Source: an uncultured Bacteroidota bacterium
GTDB taxonomy: Bacteria; Bacteroidota; Bacteroidia; Flavobacteriales_D; Crocinitomicaceae
Direction: 5' to 3'
Length of the DNA stretch: 40,773 nt
NCBI GenBank assembly: GCA_937899625.1
Contig: CALCCB010000040.1
Location: forward strand, 1-40,773
The number at the start of each line of letters is the position of its first letter. Position 1 is the first letter of the stretch. Below, piece by piece: positions 25,472-34,089 of the stretch. The notes under the pieces are model-generated. The model was given only the letters and a program-made list of their open reading frames with translations. It searched no databases and had not been told where the DNA came from. The position numbers were made by a program, and so were the translations under genes.

Positions 25472-27781
25472 ATGAGAAAACAACTACTACTGTTTTTGGC
25501 AGTTTTTACTGCCGGAGCGCTCTCTGCTCAATGTGATATTCTGCATGTGTCAACTTCAGGCACCTCTGCGGGAACAGGTGAAGCGACTGATCCAATGGAT
25601 CTTGTTACAGCGTTCAATATGGTTCCAGTAGGTGGGACGATCAGAATTGCGACAGGAACATACGATATCTCAACTCCACTTTCTATTCAGAATGATAACA
25701 TTGTCATCGAAGGAGGGTTTCTTGCAACACAAAACTGGGATAAAACCAGTCTTGCAGGTGCAACAACCATAAACAGACTTGCTGTGAATGCAGAAGGAAG
25801 CACCAATGCGGAAAGACTTGTTGCTATCTATGGCAATGGTCAATCTGGTTTCAGACTTCAAGACATTACGATAAATGTTCCTAATGCATACAATCCTGGT
25901 ATGAGTCTTTACGGTCTTCATTTGACTTCATGTGATGGGTATAGTTTGGTTAGAACCAGGGTTTTAGTTGGAAATGCCGGAGCAGGTTCAAATGGAATAA
26001 ACGGTTCAGTGGGTGCTGCGGGGCAAAATGGTACAATGGGCGGTAGTGGAAGCTGCGATGGAAATTATACTTGTTGTTTTGGTTCAGAATCTGCTCCTGG
26101 TGGAAATGGTGGAGCTGGTGGAGCTGGAGGTGGAGGAACTGCAGCTGGTGCTACCAATTCTTCTACAACACCTTCCAATCCTGGATCAACCGGAACTGGC
26201 CGTAATGGCGGTGGCGGTGGTGCTGGTGGAAAAGGAGGAGGTTTCTCAGGAGGAAACAACGCGGTTAATGGTAACAATGGAGGAGGTTCAGCCTCAGTAG
26301 GACTAAATACAAATGTTGGTGCAGCTGGTGCTTCAGCTGATCCAGGAGGTGATGGTTCCAATGGAACAAACGGTTCTCAAGGAGCAAATGGTACAAATGG
26401 TGCCAATGGCAACGCAGGTTCTTTCGTTGGAGGATATTGGTTTCCAGGAACTCAGGGTGGAATTGGAACAGATGGTTCAGGTGGTCAGGGAGGTTCTGGC
26501 GGTGGCGGCGGTGGTCGTCAATCTTGTTCTGTTTGTGATGATGGACCAGGAAACGGTGGTTCTGGAGGTGGAGGCGGTGGCCAAGGTGGAACTGCAGGAA
26601 CTGGAGGGTTCGGTGGTGGATCTGCCTTTTGTCTTCTTTCCATTGATAATGGGGCCAATACAAATGTGATTCAATCTGAATTCACTTTTGGAAATGCAGG
26701 AGCCGGTGGAATTGGTGGTTCTGGAGGAGCTGGAGGAGTTGGAGGTACTGGTGCTGCAAGAAGAACAACATGTAGCTCAGAAATTGGCGAAGGTGGAGCC
26801 GGAGGAAATGGAGGAAATGGCGGTGTTGGAGGTGCTGGAGGGAACGGTTCAGCTGGTATGGCTTACAGTATTTTTGTTGAATCAGGCTCACCATTCTCAA
26901 CTACGGATGATGCGGTTTCATTAACAATTCAGCCAGAGATTATTGCGAAATTGACTCAATGTTCAAATACCCAGATTCTTGTTCAGGATATGACCTTGTC
27001 CGCTGGTTCAGGTTTAGCTGACTGGACATTCGGTGCTGGAGGTTCATCTGCAAGTCCAACTGATAACCCTGTTAGTGTTACGTACACGAATGTTGGTTTC
27101 AATGACATTTCAAACGGAACTGAGGATTACATCGGATTCATCAACTTTACTTGTGAAGGTTATGTGATGAACCAAACAGAAACAATTTGTGAAGGTCAAT
27201 CAGTAACTGTTGGATCATCTGTTTATACTACAACAGGATCTTACACAGATGTTCTTACTTCAGTTTCAGGATGTGATAGTACAGTGAATTTGAACCTGAC
27301 CGTTAACTCGGTTGACAATACAGTTTCTATATCAGGAATCACATTGACTGCAACACAAACGGGAGCAACGTATCAATGGATCGATTGTGATAACGGAAAT
27401 GCAGTTATCCCGGGTGCAACATCTCAAAGTTACACTGCTGCAGCAAATGGAAATTATGCAGTGATCGTTACTATAAATGGTTGTTCAGAGACTTCAGATT
27501 GTCGATTGATCAACTCAGTGAGCTTAGATGATAAGTCTGAGTTTATTAACTGTAATGTATTCCCTAATCCATCGAACGGTACATTCACTGTTGAATTAGG
27601 TGATGTATACAGCAAAGTAGAGGTTGAAATGACAGATGTTGCTGGTAAGAAAGTATTCAAGAAGAATTATTCAAATGTGTCTCAGATCGACTATAATTTG
27701 AAGGTTGAGGGTGGTGTTTATTACCTTAAATTAAATTATCTGGACGATAAAATGAGTGTATTAAGAATTGTGATCGAATAA
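25472..27781 (+). CDS. T9SS-exported protein with a long glycine-rich central region
   Basis: A TTG at 25454 opens the frame, but the ATG at 25472 starts the signal peptide MRKQLLLFLAVFTAGALSAQ; the product has 769 residues. Residues of about 20-165 look like the first turns of a right-handed parallel beta-helix (IRIATGTYDISTPLSIQNDNIVIEGGFL). About 300 residues (DNA about 25970-26865) are then extremely rich in Gly, Asn, Ala and Ser (GGNGGAGGAGGGG type), interrupted by cysteine clusters such as CSVC and YTCC. A module common in Bacteroidota surface proteins follows (TICEGQSVTVG...SGCDSTVNLNLTV), then the T9SS type-A tail (VFPNPSNGTFTVELG to LRIVIE). I infer a structural or adhesive surface protein. 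Confidence 0.85.
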   Translation: MRKQLLLFLAVFTAGALSAQCDILHVSTSGTSAGTGEATDPMDLVTAFNMVPVGGTIRIATGTYDISTPLSIQNDNIVIEGGFLATQNWDKTSLAGATTINRLAVNAEGSTNAERLVAIYGNGQSGFRLQDITINVPNAYNPGMSLYGLHLTSCDGYSLVRTRVLVGNAGAGSNGINGSVGAAGQNGTMGGSGSCDGNYTCCFGSESAPGGNGGAGGAGGGGTAAGATNSSTTPSNPGSTGTGRNGGGGGAGGKGGGFSGGNNAVNGNNGGGSASVGLNTNVGAAGASADPGGDGSNGTNGSQGANGTNGANGNAGSFVGGYWFPGTQGGIGTDGSGGQGGSGGGGGGRQSCSVCDDGPGNGGSGGGGGGQGGTAGTGGFGGGSAFCLLSIDNGANTNVIQSEFTFGNAGAGGIGGSGGAGGVGGTGAARRTTCSSEIGEGGAGGNGGNGGVGGAGGNGSAGMAYSIFVESGSPFSTTDDAVSLTIQPEIIAKLTQCSNTQILVQDMTLSAGSGLADWTFGAGGSSASPTDNPVSVTYTNVGFNDISNGTEDYIGFINFTCEGYVMNQTETICEGQSVTVGSSVYTTTGSYTDVLTSVSGCDSTVNLNLTVNSVDNTVSISGITLTATQTGATYQWIDCDNGNAVIPGATSQSYTAAANGNYAVIVTINGCSETSDCRLINSVSLDDKSEFINCNVFPNPSNGTFTVELGDVYSKVEVEMTDVAGKKVFKKNYSNVSQIDYNLKVEGGVYYLKLNYLDDKMSVLRIVIE

Positions 27782-27804
27782 TTTAATCGATCATTTAAAT
27801 ATTG

Positions 27805-27838
27805 AAAAGCGGGATCTTTGATTCCGCTTTTTTTTATT
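27805..27838 (+). terminator. Rho-independent terminator after the glycine-rich gene
   Basis: Stem AAAAGCGG (27805-27812) pairs with CCGCTTTT (27824-27831), followed by a run of T to 27835. It ends 10 bases before the proposed start of the next gene. Confidence 0.85.
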
Positions 27839-27847
27839 TTTGAATTG

Positions 27848-28366
27848 TTGAAAAGGATCGGTTTTATCGGTTTGGCAGTGCCTCTTTTGTTGCTTGTTTG
27901 GTATTTTATTCCTTCAGGCAATACCAACTATAATCTCTTTTATATAGACCGGAACAAGGATAATAATATCATCAAGTATGATATTAAGCTGAAAGAGAAT
28001 GGAGAGTTGAACATGGAAGAGCCTATCAACATCTATTGGGTAAAGAATACAGATGGAGGGAAGAAGGAAGGATTGAATTACGCCCAAAAGAAGCTTGCCT
28101 ACGGACTCAAATACGTCAAAAAAGAAGATGATGAAATAAAGTTTCAGTTCGTTTCTTACGGAAAGCGCACGTTCATCTTGAGGAAATTGAAAGGGAAGTC
28201 AGAATACAATGTGATTACTTATCTGAACAATAAAACGGTCATTGTAAATAGAATTTATATCCACATCACAGGAGGGACGTATTTCGTACCTAAGATCGCC
28301 TATCTCCAGTTGTATTGGAAAGATGCTTATTCAGATAAAGAAGGCATTGAAAAAGTGATTCCTTGA
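27848..28366 (+). CDS. DUF4833 family protein
   Basis: The 172 residues from a TTG at 27848 (KRIGFIGLAVPLLLL...) give a signal anchor or uncleaved signal helix. The frame opens at a TTG at 27818 inside the terminator stem-loop, which is unlikely to be the start; no ATG occurs early. The body matches the DUF4833 pattern: LFYIDRNKDNNIIKYDIKL, an INIYWVKNTDGGKKEGLNYAQKKLAYGLKY core and a C-terminal YIHITGGTYFVPKIAYLQLYWKD. The function of this family is unknown; the architecture suggests a periplasmic beta-sandwich. A TATTTTTG box at 27835-27842 would make the mRNA leaderless. It converges directly with the lipoprotein gene, with no base between the stops. Confidence 0.75.
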   Translation: MKRIGFIGLAVPLLLLVWYFIPSGNTNYNLFYIDRNKDNNIIKYDIKLKENGELNMEEPINIYWVKNTDGGKKEGLNYAQKKLAYGLKYVKKEDDEIKFQFVSYGKRTFILRKLKGKSEYNVITYLNNKTVIVNRIYIHITGGTYFVPKIAYLQLYWKDAYSDKEGIEKVIP

Positions 28367-29089
28367 TCAACATCCCATTGGGATCTCGAATGAAATTATT
28401 CGTTCTGTTTTTGAATTGTCAGAATGGATGATCTCAATTTTCAAGAAGATTCTACTTTGCCCAATTCCGAATGGATATTGACGAATGGATTTTGCTTGTC
28501 GGGCTATATCACTCCATTCTTTACCACAGTAATCTTTGATGTAGGCAAGAAGCTCCTTCATATCCACTTTCACGAATTTCTCTCTGTCGGCACTTGAAAA
28601 TTCTACCGTTTTTAATCGATTTCCATTGATCTTTAATTCGTGATAAGGACTATCGAAATGTTTCCATTCCGTAAGGTCGCAATGCGGACCTTCATTCATA
28701 ACGGTAATACTGTTTTCGTAACGTTGATAGAACTTTAGCTTTATGTTGTCCTTTGATTTGATCTGAAGCATTCTGTTTTCAATGGTTTCACCTAACTCAA
28801 GGTAGATGCGACAGGTGTCGTTGTCTATCCCGCTCAAATTTCCTTCATTCCAGATGTATAGTGAATCAAAAAAGATTTCCAATTCAGGAAAAGTGATCTT
28901 CACCGAAGGATCTTTCACTAAGATGCGCCAGGTCGTGTCCTTCTGCGGACCGGGATTTATTTTTATCGTGTCCTCAAAATTGATCTTCGTGAGGTCGTTT
29001 TGTTCGTTCTTGTAATTGGATTGATTACAAGCTGCAAGTACCAATATACCTGCTAGAATTCCCAAATACAGACGTTTTATTGTTTTCAT
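28367..29089 (-). CDS. Unknown lipoprotein, coupled to the CocE-like hydrolase
   Basis: The 240 residues have a type II signal peptide with lipobox LAAC (Cys21). The mature protein contains repeated strand-like segments (WRILVKDPSVKITFPELEIFFDSLYIWNEG) and a C-terminal helical part with KEWSDIARQAKSIRQYPFG. I do not recognise a family. Its start codon lies inside the end of the upstream CocE-like gene (4-base ATGA overlap), so the two are translated from one message. The partner is a secreted hydrolase; whether the lipoprotein assists it is unknown. Confidence 0.7.
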   Translation of the reverse strand: MKTIKRLYLGILAGILVLAACNQSNYKNEQNDLTKINFEDTIKINPGPQKDTTWRILVKDPSVKITFPELEIFFDSLYIWNEGNLSGIDNDTCRIYLELGETIENRMLQIKSKDNIKLKFYQRYENSITVMNEGPHCDLTEWKHFDSPYHELKINGNRLKTVEFSSADREKFVKVDMKELLAYIKDYCGKEWSDIARQAKSIRQYPFGIGQSRIFLKIEIIHSDNSKTERIISFEIPMGC

Positions 29090-30948
29090 CTTTTGATCAC
29101 TTTAAAATGCTGGAAAGAATCAGATTGCATCACCCTTACAAAATACACACCAGGAGTTAACGTTTTTGTATTGATCTTACCATCTGTATTTCCGTTTAAT
29201 ACAGTTTTACCACTCATATCTATCAGAGCATATTCAAGATTCGCTCCAAAAGATGAAATAGTCAATTCATCGTTAAAAGGATTCGGGTAAATTTCAATCT
29301 TTTCTGTTGCAATTTGGTCTTTTGAAAGGAAAGCATTATTTCCTGGTAATTCGATCGATGAAGGGTAATTCTGATCGTGGTATAAATTGATCTGGGCTAC
29401 ATTCCCAGTACCTGTGGTGTACATTGCTCCACCGTTTTGTAAATTGACATTCCATCGGATCGAGCTGTTAGCACCGATGAGTACTTTGATCTTATGTCCT
29501 GACTTCCAGGTATAATTCGTAAAAGGAAGCTCCACCGTAACGTTGTAGATCGTTTCAGGTGTCATGAACGCTTCGTTAGCTTGTGTATATCCATTTCTGA
29601 AACGAACTCGCTTAATTCCGTCCGTGATGAGCATATTTCTTCCATCAGGATATTCGTCCACTAAACGAACGACGATGTCACAATCGGGCTGATCACTGCT
29701 GATAAACAGATCTGCATTTACTCTGCCTGATATGGAAGCATCCTGATCAAGTGCATTTGTGCTGAATGTCAAAATATCTGGTCTTGTTTCCAATGAGGTC
29801 TGATCGTATGGGCCCTGATCTAGATTTGGATGTAATGTCGCCCCACCAATGGTTGGAGAAGGATTGGATGGATCTGATGTAAACGAAGAATACATCCAAC
29901 TTGTTGAACCTGATAAGGTTTGGCCATTTCCGAAGTAGAGTGGGTCATAGTTAGTAATTCCGATTCCAGCAGCATTCGTTGAATTCCAGACATCCTTTCC
30001 TGTTTCATAGTATGTTATTTTCGGAGTTGATAGCCAGTTGTTCGTGCTATCCAGGAGGTAATAATTGAAGAAATCCCAAGCCATGGTATCACTAATGAAC
30101 TCAGCATTAGGATAATTCAGCTCTCCTTGAACTGAGCTTCCTACATAGGCAGCGCCTGTACCTCCATGAACCCATGGTCCGACAAGTAGCCATTGCTGGT
30201 CTCTCACAGGAAGATCTGCACCGGTTCTAGTAGAAGCATACCAATCGACCATTTTGTCTATGTTATGGTCATACCATCCGCCTATCTGCAGCGTTGGGAT
30301 CTTCACATTAGAGGGCACATTGGACTGTAGTTCGGCAAGCGCCCAAGTACTGCTGTAGTATACATTCGCCATGATCACAGGTGACAATCCATATCCTAAT
30401 GCATCAAGTGTTTCCAATCTGGCTTCCTCCAAAGCTCCTCCATAAAAGAAATCATCATAGTGAAAGACTGGATGAGCCACTTGAGGTACAGCACAGGTAT
30501 GATTGGGGTGATTTTCTTTCATCAAGTCGTATTGGATCTTTCCCAGGGCAGAAGGTCCCCATGTTCCTATGCGGTTTTTGTGCCAGGTTTGTGCCACGAT
30601 CCACTCGCATAAGTCAAAAGCATCTTCGCCTCTCGTAAAATTTGAAAGATCTGCACCGCTCGAGCCATAGAATCCTCTCCAATCCACGATCACCCAAACG
30701 AAAGGTTGTGCATCCACATTTTGTCCAATACCTAAAGGCAATGACCATTGAAATGAATTCTTGTTGTATGGTGTTTGTATCAGGATAACTTCCGCTTCTG
30801 ATACTCCAGTAGGAATGTAAACGTCTGCTGAAAGGAATTCACCATCCCTCATTGGGATCAGGATATCATCGAGCGTAGGAGTCATTTGTAATTGACCTAT
30901 TCCCATGAAAGAGAGGAAGATCAAACTTGCAAGTGCAGTGATTCTCAT
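29086..30948 (-). CDS. Secreted CocE/NonD (S15-like) hydrolase with T9SS sorting domain
   Basis: The 620-residue product has a signal peptide ending at MGIGQ. The N-terminal alpha/beta hydrolase domain carries IPMRDGEFLSADVYIP, the DWRGFYGSSG stretch (89-98) and the triad candidates S133 (GPSALG), D227 (GGWYDHN) and H261 (GPWVHGG), as in cocaine esterase and X-Pro dipeptidyl-peptidase. The C-terminal jelly-roll domain (about 385-530, DPLYFGNGQ, RPDILTFSTNAL, SGRVNADLFISS) is the S15/CocE type. It ends in a T9SS type-A sorting domain (IEIYPNPFNDELTISS to HFKVIKR). The GxSxxG has Ala-Leu in place of Tyr-x, a minor deviation. Substrate (acyl ester, amide or proline peptide) unresolved. Confidence 0.9.
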   Translation of the reverse strand: MRITALASLIFLSFMGIGQLQMTPTLDDILIPMRDGEFLSADVYIPTGVSEAEVILIQTPYNKNSFQWSLPLGIGQNVDAQPFVWVIVDWRGFYGSSGADLSNFTRGEDAFDLCEWIVAQTWHKNRIGTWGPSALGKIQYDLMKENHPNHTCAVPQVAHPVFHYDDFFYGGALEEARLETLDALGYGLSPVIMANVYYSSTWALAELQSNVPSNVKIPTLQIGGWYDHNIDKMVDWYASTRTGADLPVRDQQWLLVGPWVHGGTGAAYVGSSVQGELNYPNAEFISDTMAWDFFNYYLLDSTNNWLSTPKITYYETGKDVWNSTNAAGIGITNYDPLYFGNGQTLSGSTSWMYSSFTSDPSNPSPTIGGATLHPNLDQGPYDQTSLETRPDILTFSTNALDQDASISGRVNADLFISSDQPDCDIVVRLVDEYPDGRNMLITDGIKRVRFRNGYTQANEAFMTPETIYNVTVELPFTNYTWKSGHKIKVLIGANSSIRWNVNLQNGGAMYTTGTGNVAQINLYHDQNYPSSIELPGNNAFLSKDQIATEKIEIYPNPFNDELTISSFGANLEYALIDMSGKTVLNGNTDGKINTKTLTPGVYFVRVMQSDSFQHFKVIKR

Positions 30949-31032
30949 GGTGATCAGTTTTTGTAAAGTTACTGAACTAAATAATTACTAAAGGGATAAA
31001 ATGAATAATCTAAATTTCAGGGGAACCTTTAA

Positions 31033-31899
31033 TCAAGGAAAATCAAACTTTACGTCCACTCTCCGATTCATTTGTCTGTCTTGTGATGTTTTTTCGGGAA
31101 AAACCAATGGTTCTAAATTGGACTTGCCGACAAATGACATGCGACTTTTTTCAATACCACCATTGATCACACTTTTATACACCTCTTTTGCTCTGGATTT
31201 TGAGATCCTCATATTATTACCACAGCATACATGGCCTCTAATTGTGGCCTGAACCTCAGGGTTTTCTTTGAGAAATTCAATCAGTTTTTTGATCTCCTTG
31301 TCACTACCAACGGTCATCTTAGCTGTTCCTTCAATGAATTGAATGTCCAGAACAAATGGTTTCGAGGCTTTAAGACTATTTGTGTAAGAAGATTCGATCA
31401 CTAGATTGGGCTCTACCTCAACAATTGGATCTTCCAAAAGCGCTTTTAGAGCCGTAGAGTCAATTTCCTCCTGTTCTACTTTTAAGATAACATCCTCTGA
31501 AGATGCCATATCATTGGTCTGATTTCCAAGTGTAATATCGTAGATAATATCAACCCTTCTCCAGTTTAGCGCCGATGGAAGTGGATAAGGTCTTTCAAGT
31601 GCGTATGCATTAGTCTTGATGTTCTGTGGATTCTTCAATCGTGAAGTAAAATAATCCAACCTTTCCATTGCAAGAGTATCATTCGAAGTTACAGTGCCTG
31701 TGGAATCCGTAAATGCATTTATTTCAATGATCTTCGCCATTCCCATATTGACAGATCGATTGAATTCATCAAATTGTTTTTGAGAATAAATGGTAGGTGT
31801 AGATTTATTCGTGAAGAAATAATATGACTTTATTTTGTTCTGTGAATGAGCAGAAAGACTTAAGACAAACAGAAGTAATATATTGATGCAAAACCTCAT
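31033..31899 (-). CDS. OmpA-like peptidoglycan-associated protein with tandem OmpA-type modules
   Basis: The 288-residue product has a signal peptide ending at SAHSQ. The C-terminal module (about 185-288) is OmpA-like: VGSDKEIKKLIEFLKENPEVQATIRGHVCC (196-226), SKSRAKEVYKSVINGGIEKSRMSFVG and NRRVDVKF. The usual GHTD is GHVCC with a Cys pair, so binding of diaminopimelate may be altered. The N-terminal part (about 55-125) is a degenerate second copy: IIEINAFTDSTGT (57-69), AMERLDYFTSRL and the closing RRVDIIYDI. Such modules anchor the outer membrane to peptidoglycan; this one has no membrane barrel and is likely periplasmic. It follows a terminator of the M16 pair and so needs its own promoter. 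Confidence 0.85.
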   Translation of the reverse strand: MRFCINILLLFVLSLSAHSQNKIKSYYFFTNKSTPTIYSQKQFDEFNRSVNMGMAKIIEINAFTDSTGTVTSNDTLAMERLDYFTSRLKNPQNIKTNAYALERPYPLPSALNWRRVDIIYDITLGNQTNDMASSEDVILKVEQEEIDSTALKALLEDPIVEVEPNLVIESSYTNSLKASKPFVLDIQFIEGTAKMTVGSDKEIKKLIEFLKENPEVQATIRGHVCCGNNMRISKSRAKEVYKSVINGGIEKSRMSFVGKSNLEPLVFPEKTSQDRQMNRRVDVKFDFP

Positions 31900-31944
31900 A
31901 GTACGTTTTTATTACGTAAAATGGTTCCTGATGGTTGCAAAATA

Positions 31945-31979
31945 CAAAAAAAAATGCCCGAACAAACTGTCCGGGCATT
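31945..31979 (-). terminator. Rho-independent terminator after the M16 pair
   Basis: Stem AATGCCCG (31953-31960) pairs with CGGGCATT (31972-31979). In minus orientation it is followed by a long T-run (31945-31954). It lies 20 bases after the stop of the 32000-34081 gene. Confidence 0.88.
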
Positions 31980-31999
31980 ATTATAGAAGGGGATTCGGT

Positions 32000-34081
32000 T
32001 TACTTGAAGCTCTCGTAATCTATTTTACCATTCACTTCAATTGAAGTCACTTTTCCTGCAAATCCAACTTCACCCATTGAAATGTTCTTTGCATGAGCAA
32101 ATTTAATTCCGTTGACATCCTTGTAATCAGAATAAGTGACAACTGTCTCAACAGTCTCGCCATCATTTTCACTGATAGAGTAGGTCTTCATTTTCATGAA
32201 ATCGGCAGTCGAATAATACTCGAACGTTTCCGTCTCACCATCATTCAATTTAAGAACGTACATTTTTACTCCGTTCTGTTCTTCGATTCCCATCAGCTCA
32301 TAGCTCATTCCTGAAGTTTTGTAGTTCATTTCAGGGATCAATCCAGAAGCTTTTTTCTTGGCAGCAATTTCTTCAGCAGTCATTTCCTTTTTACCGGTCT
32401 GCATGCTCGTCATAGCACCTATCTCACCGTCAAAGTATGATTTTTGGAAAACCATTCCTTGTCCTTCCAATTTCGATCCTTCCTTATTCGGAGCCACCCA
32501 TACGTTGGTTGACTTCAATGGGAATGGAACCTGCGCCATTGAAAGTTCAGTCGTTTCACTGTATGACTTGATCTTTTTCATTTTCTTCGCAACTTCCTTC
32601 ATTGATTTGCTATTGGTTGTAGCAAGGATATATTTCTCGATCAATTGATCTGCAGTGATGTCTGCTTTTGCCATTTCCTTTGCAGGATCTCCAAAAGCAT
32701 CAAGGATCTCGATCTTACCATCTGCATCAAAAACTTTCAATTTCTCAAGAATTTCCTCGTTTCCAACAACAACGATGTTGCAATTCTTAGCAGTGAAATA
32801 CTTTTGAGACATATCAAGAATGTCATCTTTCGTGATTGCTTCAAGACGCTTCAAATACGTCTGGTAGTAATCCTTAGGAAGATCATTTTTAATGATATTG
32901 AAGGCAAAACGTGCAACAGTAGAAGGTCTTTCCAGTGAACGTGCAAATGAACCGGCCATTGAGCTTTTCGTCAAGCTTAATTCATCATCTTCAACAAGAC
33001 TTGTCGTGATTTTATCCAGTTCATACAACATCTGTGTAATGGCAGAATCAGTTACATCATTTCTGAAGTTTCCTCCCATAGACATCCATGAACCATTTTC
33101 AGTAATGTTGGTTGAAGAATAACATCCATACGTGTATGCTTTGTCTTCTCTAAGGTTCTGCATCAAACGAGTACCGAAACCACCACCACCTAATATACCA
33201 TTCAATACAGTAAGGGCAAGTTGATCATTATCTCCAGTGCGGATCTTCATTGGGAATGAGATATACACCACACTCTGAACAGCACCTGGCTTCTTAACGA
33301 AGATCACTCGGTTACCTTTGTTAAAGTTACCGTCACCCGCAGCATTGATATAAGCTTCTCCACCTTGCCAGCTTCCAAAATACTTGTTCACTACTTCAGT
33401 TGCTTTCTCTTTAGTGATGTCACCTACAATAACAAGGTAACTTCCTTTCGGAGTAAAAGTGCTTCTGTAAAAAGATTCAACGTCCGCTCTCGTAATGTTT
33501 CCTAAAGTAGCTTCAGTCATAACACCACCAAAAGGATGATTCGGGAAGTTCACTTTAACTTCTGCGTTTCTGGCCATCGCTGAAGGATCAGACTTCGCAG
33601 CCATCAAACCAGATTCGTTTTGCTTCTTAATTCTGTCGAATTCAGATTGGGGGAAGTTGGCATTCAAAAGCACGTCAGACATCAACTCAAGACCTTTGTC
33701 CATGTGTTTCGTAAGACAAGACATAGAAATTGAAGTTGAGCTTGCACCAAGTGAAGCTCCGATGTAATCCTTCTCATTGTCCAATTGGTCTTTTGAACGG
33801 TTTGCTGTTCCTGACAGGATCAGTTCACCAGCCATATCAGACAAACCAGCTTTGTTACCTTCGATCCTTGGGTCAGAACCAGTAAAGATGTCAAATGAGA
33901 CCTTTGGTAATTTATGATTTTCAGAAAGGATCACAGTGATACCATTGGCAGTTGTGAAAACTTCTGAATCTTTAATATTAATGTTTGGAGCGTTCCCCGG
34001 TTGAGGGCGAACAGATCTGTCAAGCTGAGCGCTTCCCAGCACAGGCAGAATTAATCCGATAAATAGGAATATCTTTTTCAT
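32000..34081 (-). CDS. Inactive (zinc-dead) M16 peptidase subunit fused to a LolA-like C-terminal domain
   Basis: The 693-residue product has a signal peptide (ending VLGSAQ). Residues of about 35-460 are the N and C halves of an M16B peptidase, but the HxxEH site is lost: the aligned positions are D82, G85 and E86 (GLSDMAGELILSGT region). The Arg/Tyr substrate-holding motif LREDKAYTYG of the partner half is kept, as in beta or regulatory M16B subunits. Residues of about 500-693 (PLKSTNVWVAPN to KIDYESFK; YKTSGMSYELMGIEEQNGVKMYVLKL, YSDYKDVNGIKFAHAKNIS) resemble a LolA/LppX-like lipoprotein-carrier fold. It follows the active M16 gene by 8 bases, so the two probably form a heterodimer in the periplasm. 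Confidence 0.9.
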   Translation of the reverse strand: MKKIFLFIGLILPVLGSAQLDRSVRPQPGNAPNINIKDSEVFTTANGITVILSENHKLPKVSFDIFTGSDPRIEGNKAGLSDMAGELILSGTANRSKDQLDNEKDYIGASLGASSTSISMSCLTKHMDKGLELMSDVLLNANFPQSEFDRIKKQNESGLMAAKSDPSAMARNAEVKVNFPNHPFGGVMTEATLGNITRADVESFYRSTFTPKGSYLVIVGDITKEKATEVVNKYFGSWQGGEAYINAAGDGNFNKGNRVIFVKKPGAVQSVVYISFPMKIRTGDNDQLALTVLNGILGGGGFGTRLMQNLREDKAYTYGCYSSTNITENGSWMSMGGNFRNDVTDSAITQMLYELDKITTSLVEDDELSLTKSSMAGSFARSLERPSTVARFAFNIIKNDLPKDYYQTYLKRLEAITKDDILDMSQKYFTAKNCNIVVVGNEEILEKLKVFDADGKIEILDAFGDPAKEMAKADITADQLIEKYILATTNSKSMKEVAKKMKKIKSYSETTELSMAQVPFPLKSTNVWVAPNKEGSKLEGQGMVFQKSYFDGEIGAMTSMQTGKKEMTAEEIAAKKKASGLIPEMNYKTSGMSYELMGIEEQNGVKMYVLKLNDGETETFEYYSTADFMKMKTYSISENDGETVETVVTYSDYKDVNGIKFAHAKNISMGEVGFAGKVTSIEVNGKIDYESFK

Positions 34082-34089
34082 GTCTCAGC

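Noticed and set aside
26013-26924. Several long alternative-frame ORFs on both strands in the glycine-rich gene
   Set aside because: They arise because a GGT/GGA-rich repeat lacks stop codons in several frames; the translations are low-complexity (Pro-rich or Glu-Val-Leu-rich) and lack starts with any regulatory support.
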